A DNA stretch of 33,538 bases from a bacterium (lineage in GTDB: Bacteria > Krumholzibacteriota > Krumholzibacteriia > LZORAL124-64-63): NCBI GenBank assembly GCA_024229695.1, contig JAAESD010000212.1, positions 1 to 33,538 on the forward strand, in the 5' to 3' direction. The notes under the pieces were generated by a model. It searched no databases and was not told the origin of the DNA. It saw only the letters and a program-made list of their open reading frames with translations. The position numbers were made by a program, and so were the translations under genes. Positions 22,059 to 29,565 of this stretch are shown here, piece after piece. Within the stretch, counting starts at the first letter, position 1; each line of letters begins with the position of its first letter.

Positions 22059-23214
22059 TTGCAGGGAAAATATTTATCAGATTAGCAAGAACTTCTTCAT
22101 CAAATGGATGCAATTTAGCAAGATCACCAGTTGCTTTTCCAGTCAATGCAGCTTCCTGATATGCCTGTAAGAAAAGAGTACTGTTGTTTGCACTTGAAAT
22201 CAATCTGTCCTGGCCAAGTTGATCGATAATCAACATTGCCATCGCATAGCCAGTGCCCTGATAGCTTCTGCTGTAACGCAGCAAGTCATCAATTGTGGCT
22301 CCTTTTTCATCAAGCATTCCTCTAGTACTGAAAAGCTGTTTAAGCATACCGTTTATTCTTGAAACGTTAAACTGTGCAGTCCTGAAATATTTACTTCTGC
22401 TTTCATCTTCATCATGCAGAAACTGGTGTTCGTAATCGAAATAGACATTTGGATAGTCTTCAATAACTGACACAATTGCTTCAATGCGGATCTGGTGGAA
22501 AGTCTGTCGCAGAGCTGATTTCCCTGTAGTGGCTTCATACGGCTTGAACTCAAGTGGCATCAGTACTCTGTAGCAATGGGCAGCGGCCATGTTGACTATC
22601 ATGTCCTCACGGGAAGCCAAAGCAAGGCCAGCATCAATACTTATGATTGAACCTCCACCATAACTGATATTTGGCTCACAAATCATCAGATGTAATTCAA
22701 TTTGATTTGGGACAAGATTTGCCGGAAGGTATTTTTTCAATAATTCATGAATTTGTTCAGGGTATTTTTTATTACTCCATTGCTCAGGCAAGTTGGTTAT
22801 CTGTTCCCGATGGGATTTGATATAATTAAAATTTTCGATCAGGTCAATCCTTTTAGGGGAATGCTTTCTGCCAAGTGAATCCTCAGTCAACTCCGGTTGA
22901 AAGACATACTTGGTGACATTGGAAAGCACATAGTTGTTAATCGAACCCGTGTTGGGGTTTGATTGATGCTTATAAGCAGGTAATCCAAGCAGTGATGCAA
23001 AATCATCCAGCGATGCTTCTTCACCAGAGGCGAATTTATCACCAAGGGAAAACCATGTTGTTACAGCAGAGTCATCAATATTACTGAAAACCTTCACAAC
23101 ATTGTCAGGTTGAGGGCTTTGCTCGGTTGTTGCTTCGTTATTACAGCCAGCAATAAGGACTAATAATATAAGCAGCATGTTGGCAGTTAGCCTTGTGTGC
23201 ATTATGTTTCGCAA
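22054..23214 (-). CDS. lipoprotein of unknown function, possibly a degenerate metallopeptidase-like protein
   Basis: 386 residues. The start is TTG 23214, six bases from AAGGAG (plus-strand 23221-23226); an ATG four codons inside is too far from that site. The lipobox is LIAGC (C24). The mature protein is mixed alpha/beta with no recognisable catalytic motif. The segment ISIDAGLALASREDMIVNMAAAH..YRVLMP, followed 50 residues on by RIEAIVSVIED, has the spacing of a gluzincin peptidase (helix with HExxH, then a downstream Glu), but the helix reads AAAHCYR, so zinc binding should be lost. That comparison is an inference from pattern only. It converges on the M49-like lipoprotein gene and is divergent from queE. 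Confidence 0.7.
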   Translation of the reverse strand: MRNIMHTRLTANMLLILLVLIAGCNNEATTEQSPQPDNVVKVFSNIDDSAVTTWFSLGDKFASGEEASLDDFASLLGLPAYKHQSNPNTGSINNYVLSNVTKYVFQPELTEDSLGRKHSPKRIDLIENFNYIKSHREQITNLPEQWSNKKYPEQIHELLKKYLPANLVPNQIELHLMICEPNISYGGGSIISIDAGLALASREDMIVNMAAAHCYRVLMPLEFKPYEATTGKSALRQTFHQIRIEAIVSVIEDYPNVYFDYEHQFLHDEDESRSKYFRTAQFNVSRINGMLKQLFSTRGMLDEKGATIDDLLRYSRSYQGTGYAMAMLIIDQLGQDRLISSANNSTLFLQAYQEAALTGKATGDLAKLHPFDEEVLANLINIFPAK

Positions 23215-23238
23215 GTGGAACTCCTTGTCAGGTTATAA

Positions 23239-23269
23239 TTGAACGGGGATGATAACACGAATCTATAAA
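23239..23269 (+). promoter_or_regulatory. candidate queEC promoter in the divergent intergenic region
   Basis: TTGAAC (23239-23244) and TATAAA (23264-23269) with a 19-base spacer. On the other strand TATAAC (plus 23233-23238) is a possible -10 for the lipoprotein gene. Both boxes are moderate matches. Confidence 0.35.
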
Positions 23270-23292
23270 ATGCCAACCCCCGGGAGACAGTT

Positions 23293-23943
23293 TTGTTAAA
23301 TGTGACCGAAATATATTCTACTTTGCTGGGAGAATCCAGTTCGTCTGGTTTCCTGTGTACAATTATCCGGTTAACTGGTTGCCATCGCCGATGCGTATGG
23401 TGTGATTCTGAATACGCCTTTGAAGGCGGAAGCAATCAGAGTATTCAGGAGATTATTCAAACAACTGTTGATCAAGGATGTTCCACAGTTTTGGTAACTG
23501 GCGGTGAACCACTTTTGCAAAGTAACACAATAGGGTTACTGGAGCAGTTGTTGAAGACAGGCTTTTCAGTTTTACTTGAAACCAGTGGAACAACAGGTGC
23601 AATACCATTGTCTGAAGTTCCTGCAGGTGTTTCAAGGATTGTTGATATAAAAACTCCTGATAGTGGGATAGATGAATCAGATATCGATTTTGCAGAAATT
23701 GCAAAGCTGGGTAGAAATGATGAGCTGAAATTTGTTTGTCAGAGCAGGGATGATTACTTGTGGTCAAAAGCGCTTGTTGAATCGGGCAAGTTACCTGCAG
23801 AACCAGTTGTAGTATTTTCTCCAGTGCAGGACGATTTGTCAGCTCGCAAACTTGCAGACTGGATTGTTGAAGACAAACTGAATGTCAGATTTCAGATTCA
23901 ACTCCACAAAGTAATCTGGCCGGAAATTGACAGGGGAGTATAA
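23293..23943 (+). CDS. queE: 7-carboxy-7-deazaguanine synthase (radical SAM)
   Basis: Converts 6-carboxytetrahydropterin to 7-carboxy-7-deazaguanine, a step on the way to preQ0 and queuosine. 216 residues. The iron-sulfur cluster cysteines are C30, C34 and C37 in TGCHRRCVWCDSEYAF; VTGGEPLLQ is the radical-SAM GGE motif; LLETSG and DIKTPDSG follow; KFVCQSRDDY and VVFSPVQ are typical late motifs. The start is TTG 23293 with CGGGAG six bases upstream. The stop is directly followed by the queC ATG, so the two form one transcript. queD and queF are not in the window. Confidence 0.95.
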   Translation: MLNVTEIYSTLLGESSSSGFLCTIIRLTGCHRRCVWCDSEYAFEGGSNQSIQEIIQTTVDQGCSTVLVTGGEPLLQSNTIGLLEQLLKTGFSVLLETSGTTGAIPLSEVPAGVSRIVDIKTPDSGIDESDIDFAEIAKLGRNDELKFVCQSRDDYLWSKALVESGKLPAEPVVVFSPVQDDLSARKLADWIVEDKLNVRFQIQLHKVIWPEIDRGV

Positions 23944-24615
23944 ATGTTAAAGCCTAAAGCGGTTGTTCTATTCAGTGGTGGGCTGGATTCCTGTGTCTGT
24001 TTGGCTGAAGTAATCAGAACTCATGATGTTGCCCTTTTGCATTTGAATTATGGGCAGAGGACTGAAGCTCGTGAGTTGCGCGCATTCAATGAAATTGCAG
24101 ATTATTATAATGTGACTGAACGATTGGTCGTCGATATATCCTGGTTGCATGAAATCGGTGGATCAAGTTTGACTGATAAATCACTGGAAGTTGAAACCGG
24201 GATACCTGAAGAAGATTCAGTTCCTGGTACATATGTGCCATTTCGAAATGGAAACATTTTAGCGATAGCAGCGTCGTGGGCAGAAGTAATTGGTGCAACA
24301 AGTCTGGTTGTTGGTGCTGTGGAAGAAGATTCCAGTGGGTACCCTGATTGCACTGTCGAGTTTTACAAGAAATTTTCAGCAGCTATTTCGGAAGGAACGC
24401 GACCATCCACAAAACTCAATATCGATACTCCTGTGATAGCTATGGATAAGGCAGCAATCGTAAGACGGGGACTGGAACTTGAAGCGCCAATGCATTTGTC
24501 CTGGTCCTGTTATGTCGGGCAGGAAGAGGCGTGTGGTAAGTGTGAAAGTTGTACGTTGAGGTTGCGCGGTTTTTCAATTGCTGGAGTTGCAGATCAGATA
24601 TCTTATGCCAAATAG
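23944..24615 (+). CDS. queC: 7-cyano-7-deazaguanine synthase
   Basis: Uses ATP and ammonia to turn 7-carboxy-7-deazaguanine into preQ0. 223 residues. The PP-loop is LFSGGLDSCVCL (SGGLDS at 11-16), followed by LHLNYGQRTEARE, VPGTYVPFRNGNIL and VVGAVEEDSSGYPDC. The zinc site at the C-terminus is CYVG..EACGKCESC. ATG 23944 abuts the queE stop; the ribosome binding site AGGGGAG lies in the end of queE. The 3' end overlaps the convergent waaA gene by 13 bases, leaving no room for a separate terminator, so the two transcripts must overlap. Confidence 0.96.
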   Translation: MLKPKAVVLFSGGLDSCVCLAEVIRTHDVALLHLNYGQRTEARELRAFNEIADYYNVTERLVVDISWLHEIGGSSLTDKSLEVETGIPEEDSVPGTYVPFRNGNILAIAASWAEVIGATSLVVGAVEEDSSGYPDCTVEFYKKFSAAISEGTRPSTKLNIDTPVIAMDKAAIVRRGLELEAPMHLSWSCYVGQEEACGKCESCTLRLRGFSIAGVADQISYAK

Positions 24616-25883
24616 TTTTTAATCATCATTACACTTCTGGAGACCGAACCTGCTCTGGAGTCCAGAATTGAGTAGGCAGCATTGCCACAACTGTTACGTT
24701 TCTGGTCATCGTTGAGAAGATTATTAACAATTTCAAATACATTATTTTTGTCTAGAATAAACCCGCCACCTGATTCTACCATTTCACCAGCTTCTTCCGC
24801 ATTTTCAATTTTTGGTCCAAAGAGTACGGGTATTTTATTTGCTGCTGGTTCCAGAGTGCTGTGCACGCCAGTGGTAAACCCTCCACCAACATAGGCGATA
24901 GTTGCACAGTGGTATATTTCTGCAAGGAGCCCGACTGAGTCTACTATCACAACTTGTTTCTCTATTCCATTATCATTGAATTCAGACAATGTTGTAACCG
25001 GGATGTTGAGTTTGTTATCTAAATGTTGGACAAGGTAATCAATCTGTTCGGCAGCTGGTTCATGAGGGACAATAATGATTTTAAGTCCCGGGTTATCGGC
25101 GATGAGACGGGGAAAAGCAGGAAACCAGAGATCGTATGCAGGTTGCCAGCTGCTTCCCAGGACCAGTCTTTGTTCGCCAAAGTTTTTCAAAATTTCAGCA
25201 GTTGGCCCATCGGCAGAATCATTGAAACGCTTGAGAACCTGTTCTGCACGGGTATCACCAGTGACGGTAACTTTTGCTGTTACCCCCATTTTTTCTATAA
25301 AACGGTGAGCATCATTTTGGCTGCAAACTCCAATTTCACTGAACCTGTTATATATATCGCGCATTAAAGGTAGCGAAACCTTATTCAGGCGGGCTGCAGT
25401 CTCAGGTAATGTGCCGGAAATAAGAAGCACAGGAACAGCAGCAGCTTCAGCTTCAAGAATCAGGTTGGGCCAGCAGTCATATTTTGCGAAAATAAGTACT
25501 GAAGGTTTTAGCAAATTGACTAACTGTTTCATGTTTGACGGCGTGTCAAGCGGCAGGTAGTAATGTTTGTTTCCAGAAGGATTGTTTTCCGCGAATTCAT
25601 ATCCCGAAGAGGAGAAATGTGTGACAACAACTGGTCGGGATTCAGTTCTTTTGAGCTCTGCAATAACTGGTCTTGCCTGTTCGTATTCGCCAACACTTGC
25701 TGCATGAAACCAGATGCAATTGTGCAACGATTGTGAGTCCGTTACGATTTGTTCTCTTTGAGAGGCAATACCATCGGTTGCTTTTTGCAGTTTAGATGAA
25801 TATTTGGCGAGGAACGGAATGAGCATGGCAATTGTTGGTGAGAGCCTGCGATATAGTTCAAGCAAAGCACCTGGACGTTTCAT
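24603..25883 (-). CDS. waaA: 3-deoxy-D-manno-octulosonic acid transferase (Kdo transferase)
   Basis: Adds Kdo to lipid A on the cytoplasmic face of the inner membrane. 426 residues, the normal length. An N-terminal helix anchors the protein; the catalytic-base region is WFHAASVGEYEQARPVI, followed by VVTHFSSSGYE, KYDCWPNLILEA, VLISGTLPE, VTGDTRAEQV, VLGSSW, the GT-B signature IIVPHEP, and YVGGGFTTGVHSTLEPAA with PVLFGPKIENAEEA. The AKYDCWPNL segment matches the family's (E/K)-x-ExWPN. The ATG overlaps the stop of the preceding GT9 gene (TAATG). Its presence shows that the organism makes Kdo-containing LPS. Confidence 0.96.
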   Translation of the reverse strand: MKRPGALLELYRRLSPTIAMLIPFLAKYSSKLQKATDGIASQREQIVTDSQSLHNCIWFHAASVGEYEQARPVIAELKRTESRPVVVTHFSSSGYEFAENNPSGNKHYYLPLDTPSNMKQLVNLLKPSVLIFAKYDCWPNLILEAEAAAVPVLLISGTLPETAARLNKVSLPLMRDIYNRFSEIGVCSQNDAHRFIEKMGVTAKVTVTGDTRAEQVLKRFNDSADGPTAEILKNFGEQRLVLGSSWQPAYDLWFPAFPRLIADNPGLKIIIVPHEPAAEQIDYLVQHLDNKLNIPVTTLSEFNDNGIEKQVVIVDSVGLLAEIYHCATIAYVGGGFTTGVHSTLEPAANKIPVLFGPKIENAEEAGEMVESGGGFILDKNNVFEIVNNLLNDDQKRNSCGNAAYSILDSRAGSVSRSVMMIKNYLA

Positions 25884-26839
25884 TATTCTCCTCCAACGGC
25901 TGCAAGCACTGATGCAGGAGTAATTTCAGTTAGGCAGGCTAAATCCTGACGGCGGCAGTCTTTTCGACCTGCACGAGAGCAGGGCCGGCAAGAGATATCG
26001 TTTGTCAAAGCGATTGAGTTTTCAAGCAATGGGAAGTAACCAAACTGCTTTACAGTCGGGCCGAAAATAGCAATTACTGGTGTATTGGTTGCTTCAGATA
26101 GGTGGAGCAGTCCACTGTCATTAGTAATTGTTTGAGAACATTCACCAAGCAATCTGGCAACTTCAGTCAGAGGTTGATTATCTATTACCTGCATTTTGGA
26201 GTTTGCTATTCTGGCAAGAGAGCTGTTGCTGAACCACTGTTTTTCCTGCGGTCCGAGGAACAATCGGATATTTTTTTCATTGTGAAGAAGTTTCTGAATG
26301 ACAGTGTCAAAGTTTTCAATTGGCCACTGTTTTGATTTCCACATCGCTCCAGGTGCGATTGCTATTGGTGCGTCGGCAGATTTGTTGTCCAGGTGAGCAA
26401 GTGGGGCAGAGGGAGTAGTGTTCTGCTCAAGCTTGCAGAATCGATCCAGTAGATGTGTTACAGGTGTATTCGGATGTCTGATCCCCAATCTGGCTCTTGC
26501 AATTAAGGTAAATCTACTGAAGGTATCTTTCTTAAGTGTGGAATCTGCCCGTTTGCCACTGAGTAAGAGCATCTGTTTACTGCGTAAAACGGAATGAGCA
26601 TCGATGATTTTATCGTAGGATTTTATGTCGGCAGATTTAGCAGCAGTCAATGGATTGGAAAGGTCAGGGGCAACAATTTTATCGACACCACTGAACTGCA
26701 ATGCAAGGTCAGAAAACTGCTGTTTTGTTAAAAGAGAAATTTCGGATTCAGGGTGAGCACTTTTCAGGCCTGATAAAAACCAGCCGCAAATACACAAATC
26801 GCCCAAAGCTCCAAAACGGATAACAAGAGTCCTGTCCAA
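25883..26839 (-). CDS. glycosyltransferase family 9 (ADP-heptose:LPS heptosyltransferase type)
   Basis: About 318 residues. Family motifs include LVIRFGALGDLCICGWFL at the N-terminus, PGAMWKSKQWP in the middle, and TNDSGLLHLSEATNTPVIAIFGPT (given in two parts: TNDSGLLHLSEA, then VIAIFGPT), the ADP-heptose binding region. A four-cysteine segment, DISCRPCSRAGRKDC followed by CL, is common in GT9 enzymes. Three starts compete: TTG 26854, ATG 26845 and TTG 26839. I chose TTG 26839 because AAAGGA lies six bases before it, whereas it directly touches the ATG. The product should add heptose to the LPS inner core, consistent with waaA directly downstream in the same operon. Confidence 0.88.
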   Translation of the reverse strand: MDRTLVIRFGALGDLCICGWFLSGLKSAHPESEISLLTKQQFSDLALQFSGVDKIVAPDLSNPLTAAKSADIKSYDKIIDAHSVLRSKQMLLLSGKRADSTLKKDTFSRFTLIARARLGIRHPNTPVTHLLDRFCKLEQNTTPSAPLAHLDNKSADAPIAIAPGAMWKSKQWPIENFDTVIQKLLHNEKNIRLFLGPQEKQWFSNSSLARIANSKMQVIDNQPLTEVARLLGECSQTITNDSGLLHLSEATNTPVIAIFGPTVKQFGYFPLLENSIALTNDISCRPCSRAGRKDCRRQDLACLTEITPASVLAAVGGE

Positions 26840-26875
26840 CGCCATTCCTTTCAAAAACTCGAAGTAGTTGGTGTG

Positions 26876-26904
26876 ATGTTAGTCTTGTGCTTGCAGGGTG
26901 TCAA
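26876..26904 (-). promoter_or_regulatory. promoter of the GT9-waaA operon
   Basis: On the minus strand, TTGACA (plus 26899-26904), 17 bases, TAACAT (plus 26876-26881). The leader to the chosen start would be about 30 bases. It overlaps the divergent plus-strand promoter. Confidence 0.6.
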
Positions 26905-26919
26905 GCAAGGGGCTATTCT
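26891..26919 (+). promoter_or_regulatory. promoter of the DUF21/CBS gene pair
   Basis: TTGCAG (26891-26896), 17 bases, TATTCT (26914-26919). Its spacer contains the -35 of the minus-strand promoter, so the two polymerases cannot bind together. A short inverted repeat CTTGC/GCAAG (26890-26909) lies between. Confidence 0.55.
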
Positions 26920-26959
26920 CTTGATGTAGTTGTTTGCTGTAAATAAGGAGATTTCTCGA

Positions 26960-28177
26960 TTGGAACTTGGGCTACTTGTATTGCTGCTGTTGCTGTCAGC
27001 CTGTTTTTCAGGTTCTGAAACTGCTCTGTTTTCTTTAACAGAAGCCGATATGGCTGAGCTTGGCAAGAACAGTAGAGTAACGAAACTTCTGGAAAGATCA
27101 CATAGATTATTAGCTGCGTTACTGGTAGGGAATCTGCTGGTTAACATTATCGCCTCGGTATTGGCAACATCATTGCTGGTTGAAGCATTTGGAGTAAAGG
27201 GTATTGCAGTTGCGATTCCTGCCTTGACAATAATGTTACTGCTGTTTGGTGAGATCACCCCCAAAATGATTGCACTCCGAAACAGACTTTTCTTTTCAAA
27301 GATGTCCTCATTCCCACTTTTAATCTGGCTGATGATAATCAGGCCTTTGCTCGATGTGATTGAATGGAGCCTGGGCAAAATGATGGATTTGCTCCCTTAC
27401 GAAAAGGAGAGTGGCAAACCGTTGACAATGCGCGAGCTGTCCGCTGCTGCTGTGTTGGCTACCGAGGACGGCGCCTTATCCGATGTTGAAGGTAGATTCC
27501 TGTCCAGACTGATGGAATTGAAAGAAATTGAAGTTCAGGAGATAATGATTCCTCGTACTGATGTTGTTTCCTTGCGGGATACCATGACTCCTGATGAGGT
27601 TTTATCGATTGCAAATGAAAATGGTTTTAATCGATATCCAGTGACAAAAGAAAATGAAGAAAAGCCGATCGGTTTTTTTCACTTGAAAGATTTGCTGAAG
27701 GAAAACGTTGATTCGATAAATAATCTGGTACGTGATGTACTTTTTGTTCCAGAAACAAAAACTGTGGCATCGTTAATGAACGAACTGCAATCTGGAGCCA
27801 GACATATTTCTATTGTAGTGGATGAACACGGAGATTTTGTGGGGATAGCTACTCTCGAGGATTGTCTCGAAGTGATGACCGGCCCCTGGCATGATGAGAC
27901 GGATAAACATGATGCTGAGATTGTAAAAATTGCCGACTGGAGCTGGCTGGTTGCTGGCAGTGCAGACATTCGAACTGTCAATGAGCAGTGTAATACCAGA
28001 ATCGAAAATACCAGAGATTTTGTAACTGTTGCCGGATATCTGATGCAGAAACTTGGTAAAATCCCTGCTGAAGGTGAAACAGTCAGAACCGATGAACATC
28101 ACTTCACTGTATTGGAAATGGACAATAATAAGGTTGTCAGAATTCGTATACATCAACTCCGTCAGGATGTGATGTGA
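26960..28177 (+). CDS. DUF21 (CNNM) / CBS-pair / CorC-HlyC membrane protein
   Basis: 405 residues. TTG 26960 has AAGGAG nine bases upstream; the earlier TTG at 26930 lies before that site. The N-terminal DUF21 membrane domain shows ACFSGSETALFSL, LLVGNLLVNIIAS and LLFGEITPKMIALRN with four membrane segments. Two CBS domains follow (about 190-310: IMIPRTDVVSLRD, NRYPVTKENEEKPIGFFHLKDLL, VDEHGDFVGIATLEDCLEV), then a CorC/HlyC domain (WLVAGSADIRTVNEQ, VAGYLMQKLGKIPAEGE). Family members are linked to magnesium or cobalt efflux. The stop overlaps the next gene's ATG (TGATG), and the neighbour is a paralogue, so they may act as a hetero-oligomer. Confidence 0.92.
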   Translation: MELGLLVLLLLLSACFSGSETALFSLTEADMAELGKNSRVTKLLERSHRLLAALLVGNLLVNIIASVLATSLLVEAFGVKGIAVAIPALTIMLLLFGEITPKMIALRNRLFFSKMSSFPLLIWLMIIRPLLDVIEWSLGKMMDLLPYEKESGKPLTMRELSAAAVLATEDGALSDVEGRFLSRLMELKEIEVQEIMIPRTDVVSLRDTMTPDEVLSIANENGFNRYPVTKENEEKPIGFFHLKDLLKENVDSINNLVRDVLFVPETKTVASLMNELQSGARHISIVVDEHGDFVGIATLEDCLEVMTGPWHDETDKHDAEIVKIADWSWLVAGSADIRTVNEQCNTRIENTRDFVTVAGYLMQKLGKIPAEGETVRTDEHHFTVLEMDNNKVVRIRIHQLRQDVM

Positions 28178-29181
28178 TGAATTTATTGACTGTTGCAATT
28201 GTTGCAGTTGTTTGTGTTCTGGGGAGTGCCTTCTGTTCCGGTATTGAAACCGGATTGATGAGTACCAGTAGAATCAGGATTTATCTTCGGGAGCAGGAAA
28301 AAAGAAGCAAAAGTCTGTCACGTTTGAAAAAAATGTTACTGAAAATAGAGGATCCAATACTCACAAGTTTAATTGGGACAAATTTATTCAATGTGATTGG
28401 AACCTCCGTAGTTACTGCTTATTTAACAACTTTGTACGGTACTAAAGGTGATCTTACTGCTGCAACTTTAATGGCTGTTGTGATAATAATTTTCGGTGAG
28501 ATAATACCGAAAGTTCTTTATCGGGAATTTCCAGAGTCTTTGACCACCCAATCGGTACCAATTTTAAGACTGCTGATGATTCTGATGGTGCCGTTGCGCT
28601 GGATCATGATGCAATATTCACGCTGGCTTGATTTTGTGTTGCCTGGAGAAAATACTGGCTATGGCGATGATATGAGTCGTGAAAAGATGGGACATATTCT
28701 ATCTTCCTATCAGCCTGATAATATGGATCAGCAGTTCAAAGTTATAGCTAACAGGTGTCTGGCTCTAAGTAGTACTACAATTGAGCCTTTGACAAAGCAG
28801 ATTGATAAGGCTGTTTGTCTGCAGGAAAGCATGACCATGAAACAGTGTCGCGCAATTGCTGTTCTTTCCGGCTACAGCAGGTTGCCTGTTCTAAATAATG
28901 CAAAACGACTTACAGGCTGGGTCTTGTCAAGAGATCTGTTGTTTCAGGACAAGCAAGCTGATGAAATACTACCTGGCAATATCATTCGCAAAGCAGTTCT
29001 TGTTCAGAGGGTTATGTCTCCATGGGATCTGTTTGAAGAGTTGCGGTGGCACAAACAACAGATAGCTTTTGTTGTAAATATAAGTGGAGACCCAACAGGG
29101 TTGGTTACTCTTGAGGATCTGTTGGAAGTTGTTGTCGGCAGTATTGAAGATGAATTCGATGTCCAACAAGTTGCCAATTAA
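28177..29181 (+). CDS. DUF21 (CNNM) / CBS-pair membrane protein without CorC domain
   Basis: 334 residues, a divergent paralogue of the preceding gene. The DUF21 domain is clear: AFCSGIETGLMSTSRIRIYL, LIGTNLFNVIGTSVVTAYL and IIIFGEIIPKVLYREFP. The CBS region is shorter and more divergent (LSGYSRLPVLNNAKRLTGWVL, FVVNISGDPTGLVTLEDLLE), and the protein ends at GSIEDEFD, lacking the C-terminal CorC/HlyC domain. ATG 28177 shares its A with the TGA of the upstream gene; a GTG one codon earlier is also possible. Tight coupling with the upstream gene suggests equal production and perhaps a mixed complex in the inner membrane. Confidence 0.9.
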   Translation: MNLLTVAIVAVVCVLGSAFCSGIETGLMSTSRIRIYLREQEKRSKSLSRLKKMLLKIEDPILTSLIGTNLFNVIGTSVVTAYLTTLYGTKGDLTAATLMAVVIIIFGEIIPKVLYREFPESLTTQSVPILRLLMILMVPLRWIMMQYSRWLDFVLPGENTGYGDDMSREKMGHILSSYQPDNMDQQFKVIANRCLALSSTTIEPLTKQIDKAVCLQESMTMKQCRAIAVLSGYSRLPVLNNAKRLTGWVLSRDLLFQDKQADEILPGNIIRKAVLVQRVMSPWDLFEELRWHKQQIAFVVNISGDPTGLVTLEDLLEVVVGSIEDEFDVQQVAN

Positions 29182-29241
29182 GGCTGACTTGTGCAAATTG
29201 GCTGTGTTAGTGTATCGAAAACAAACGAACAAGGAGTAATA

Positions 29242-29565
29242 ATGACAGACAAGCAAATCGACAAGCACGACGCAATTCTGATGGGATTGGTTATGAACCT
29301 GCAGAGCTCGGGTATGATGCAGCTCGGTAAAATGGTTAATCCTCATACTGGTGAGATGCATCGTGATCTTGATGGGGCCAGATATACTGTTGATATTCTG
29401 GACATGTTAAAAGTTAAAGTTGGGGACAACTGTGATCCTGAAGTACAAAAGCTTATTGAGCAGGCTGTTATGAACCTGCAGATGAATTATATGGAGGAAT
29501 TGAAAAAAGGTGATTCTCCTGAAGAACCTGAGGCAGAAGAAAAGGATGAAAGTGCTGAACAGTAG
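29242..29565 (+). CDS. DUF1844 family protein
   Basis: 107 residues, cytoplasmic, all-helical. ATG 29242 has AAGGAG five bases upstream; a frame from 29191 precedes that site. The DUF1844 core is visible: DAILMGLVMNLQSSGMMQLGK, MVNPHTGEMHRDLDGARYTVDIL (together spanning residues 9-54), DMLKVKVGDN and a C-terminal helix QAVMNLQMNYMEELKK, followed by an acidic tail rich in E and D. The family is widespread in deltaproteobacteria and FCB-type phyla, and its function is unknown. The gene overlaps the start of the barrel-protein gene downstream by 14 bases. Confidence 0.85.
   Translation: MTDKQIDKHDAILMGLVMNLQSSGMMQLGKMVNPHTGEMHRDLDGARYTVDILDMLKVKVGDNCDPEVQKLIEQAVMNLQMNYMEELKKGDSPEEPEAEEKDESAEQ

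Noticed and set aside
25023..25367. 114-codon plus-strand frame opposite waaA
   Set aside because: It overlaps conserved waaA sequence on the other strand and has no supporting signals.
26851..27378. 175-codon minus-strand frame opposite the first DUF21 gene
   Set aside because: It lies opposite a conserved membrane domain and overlaps the promoters; serine/asparagine-rich antisense composition.
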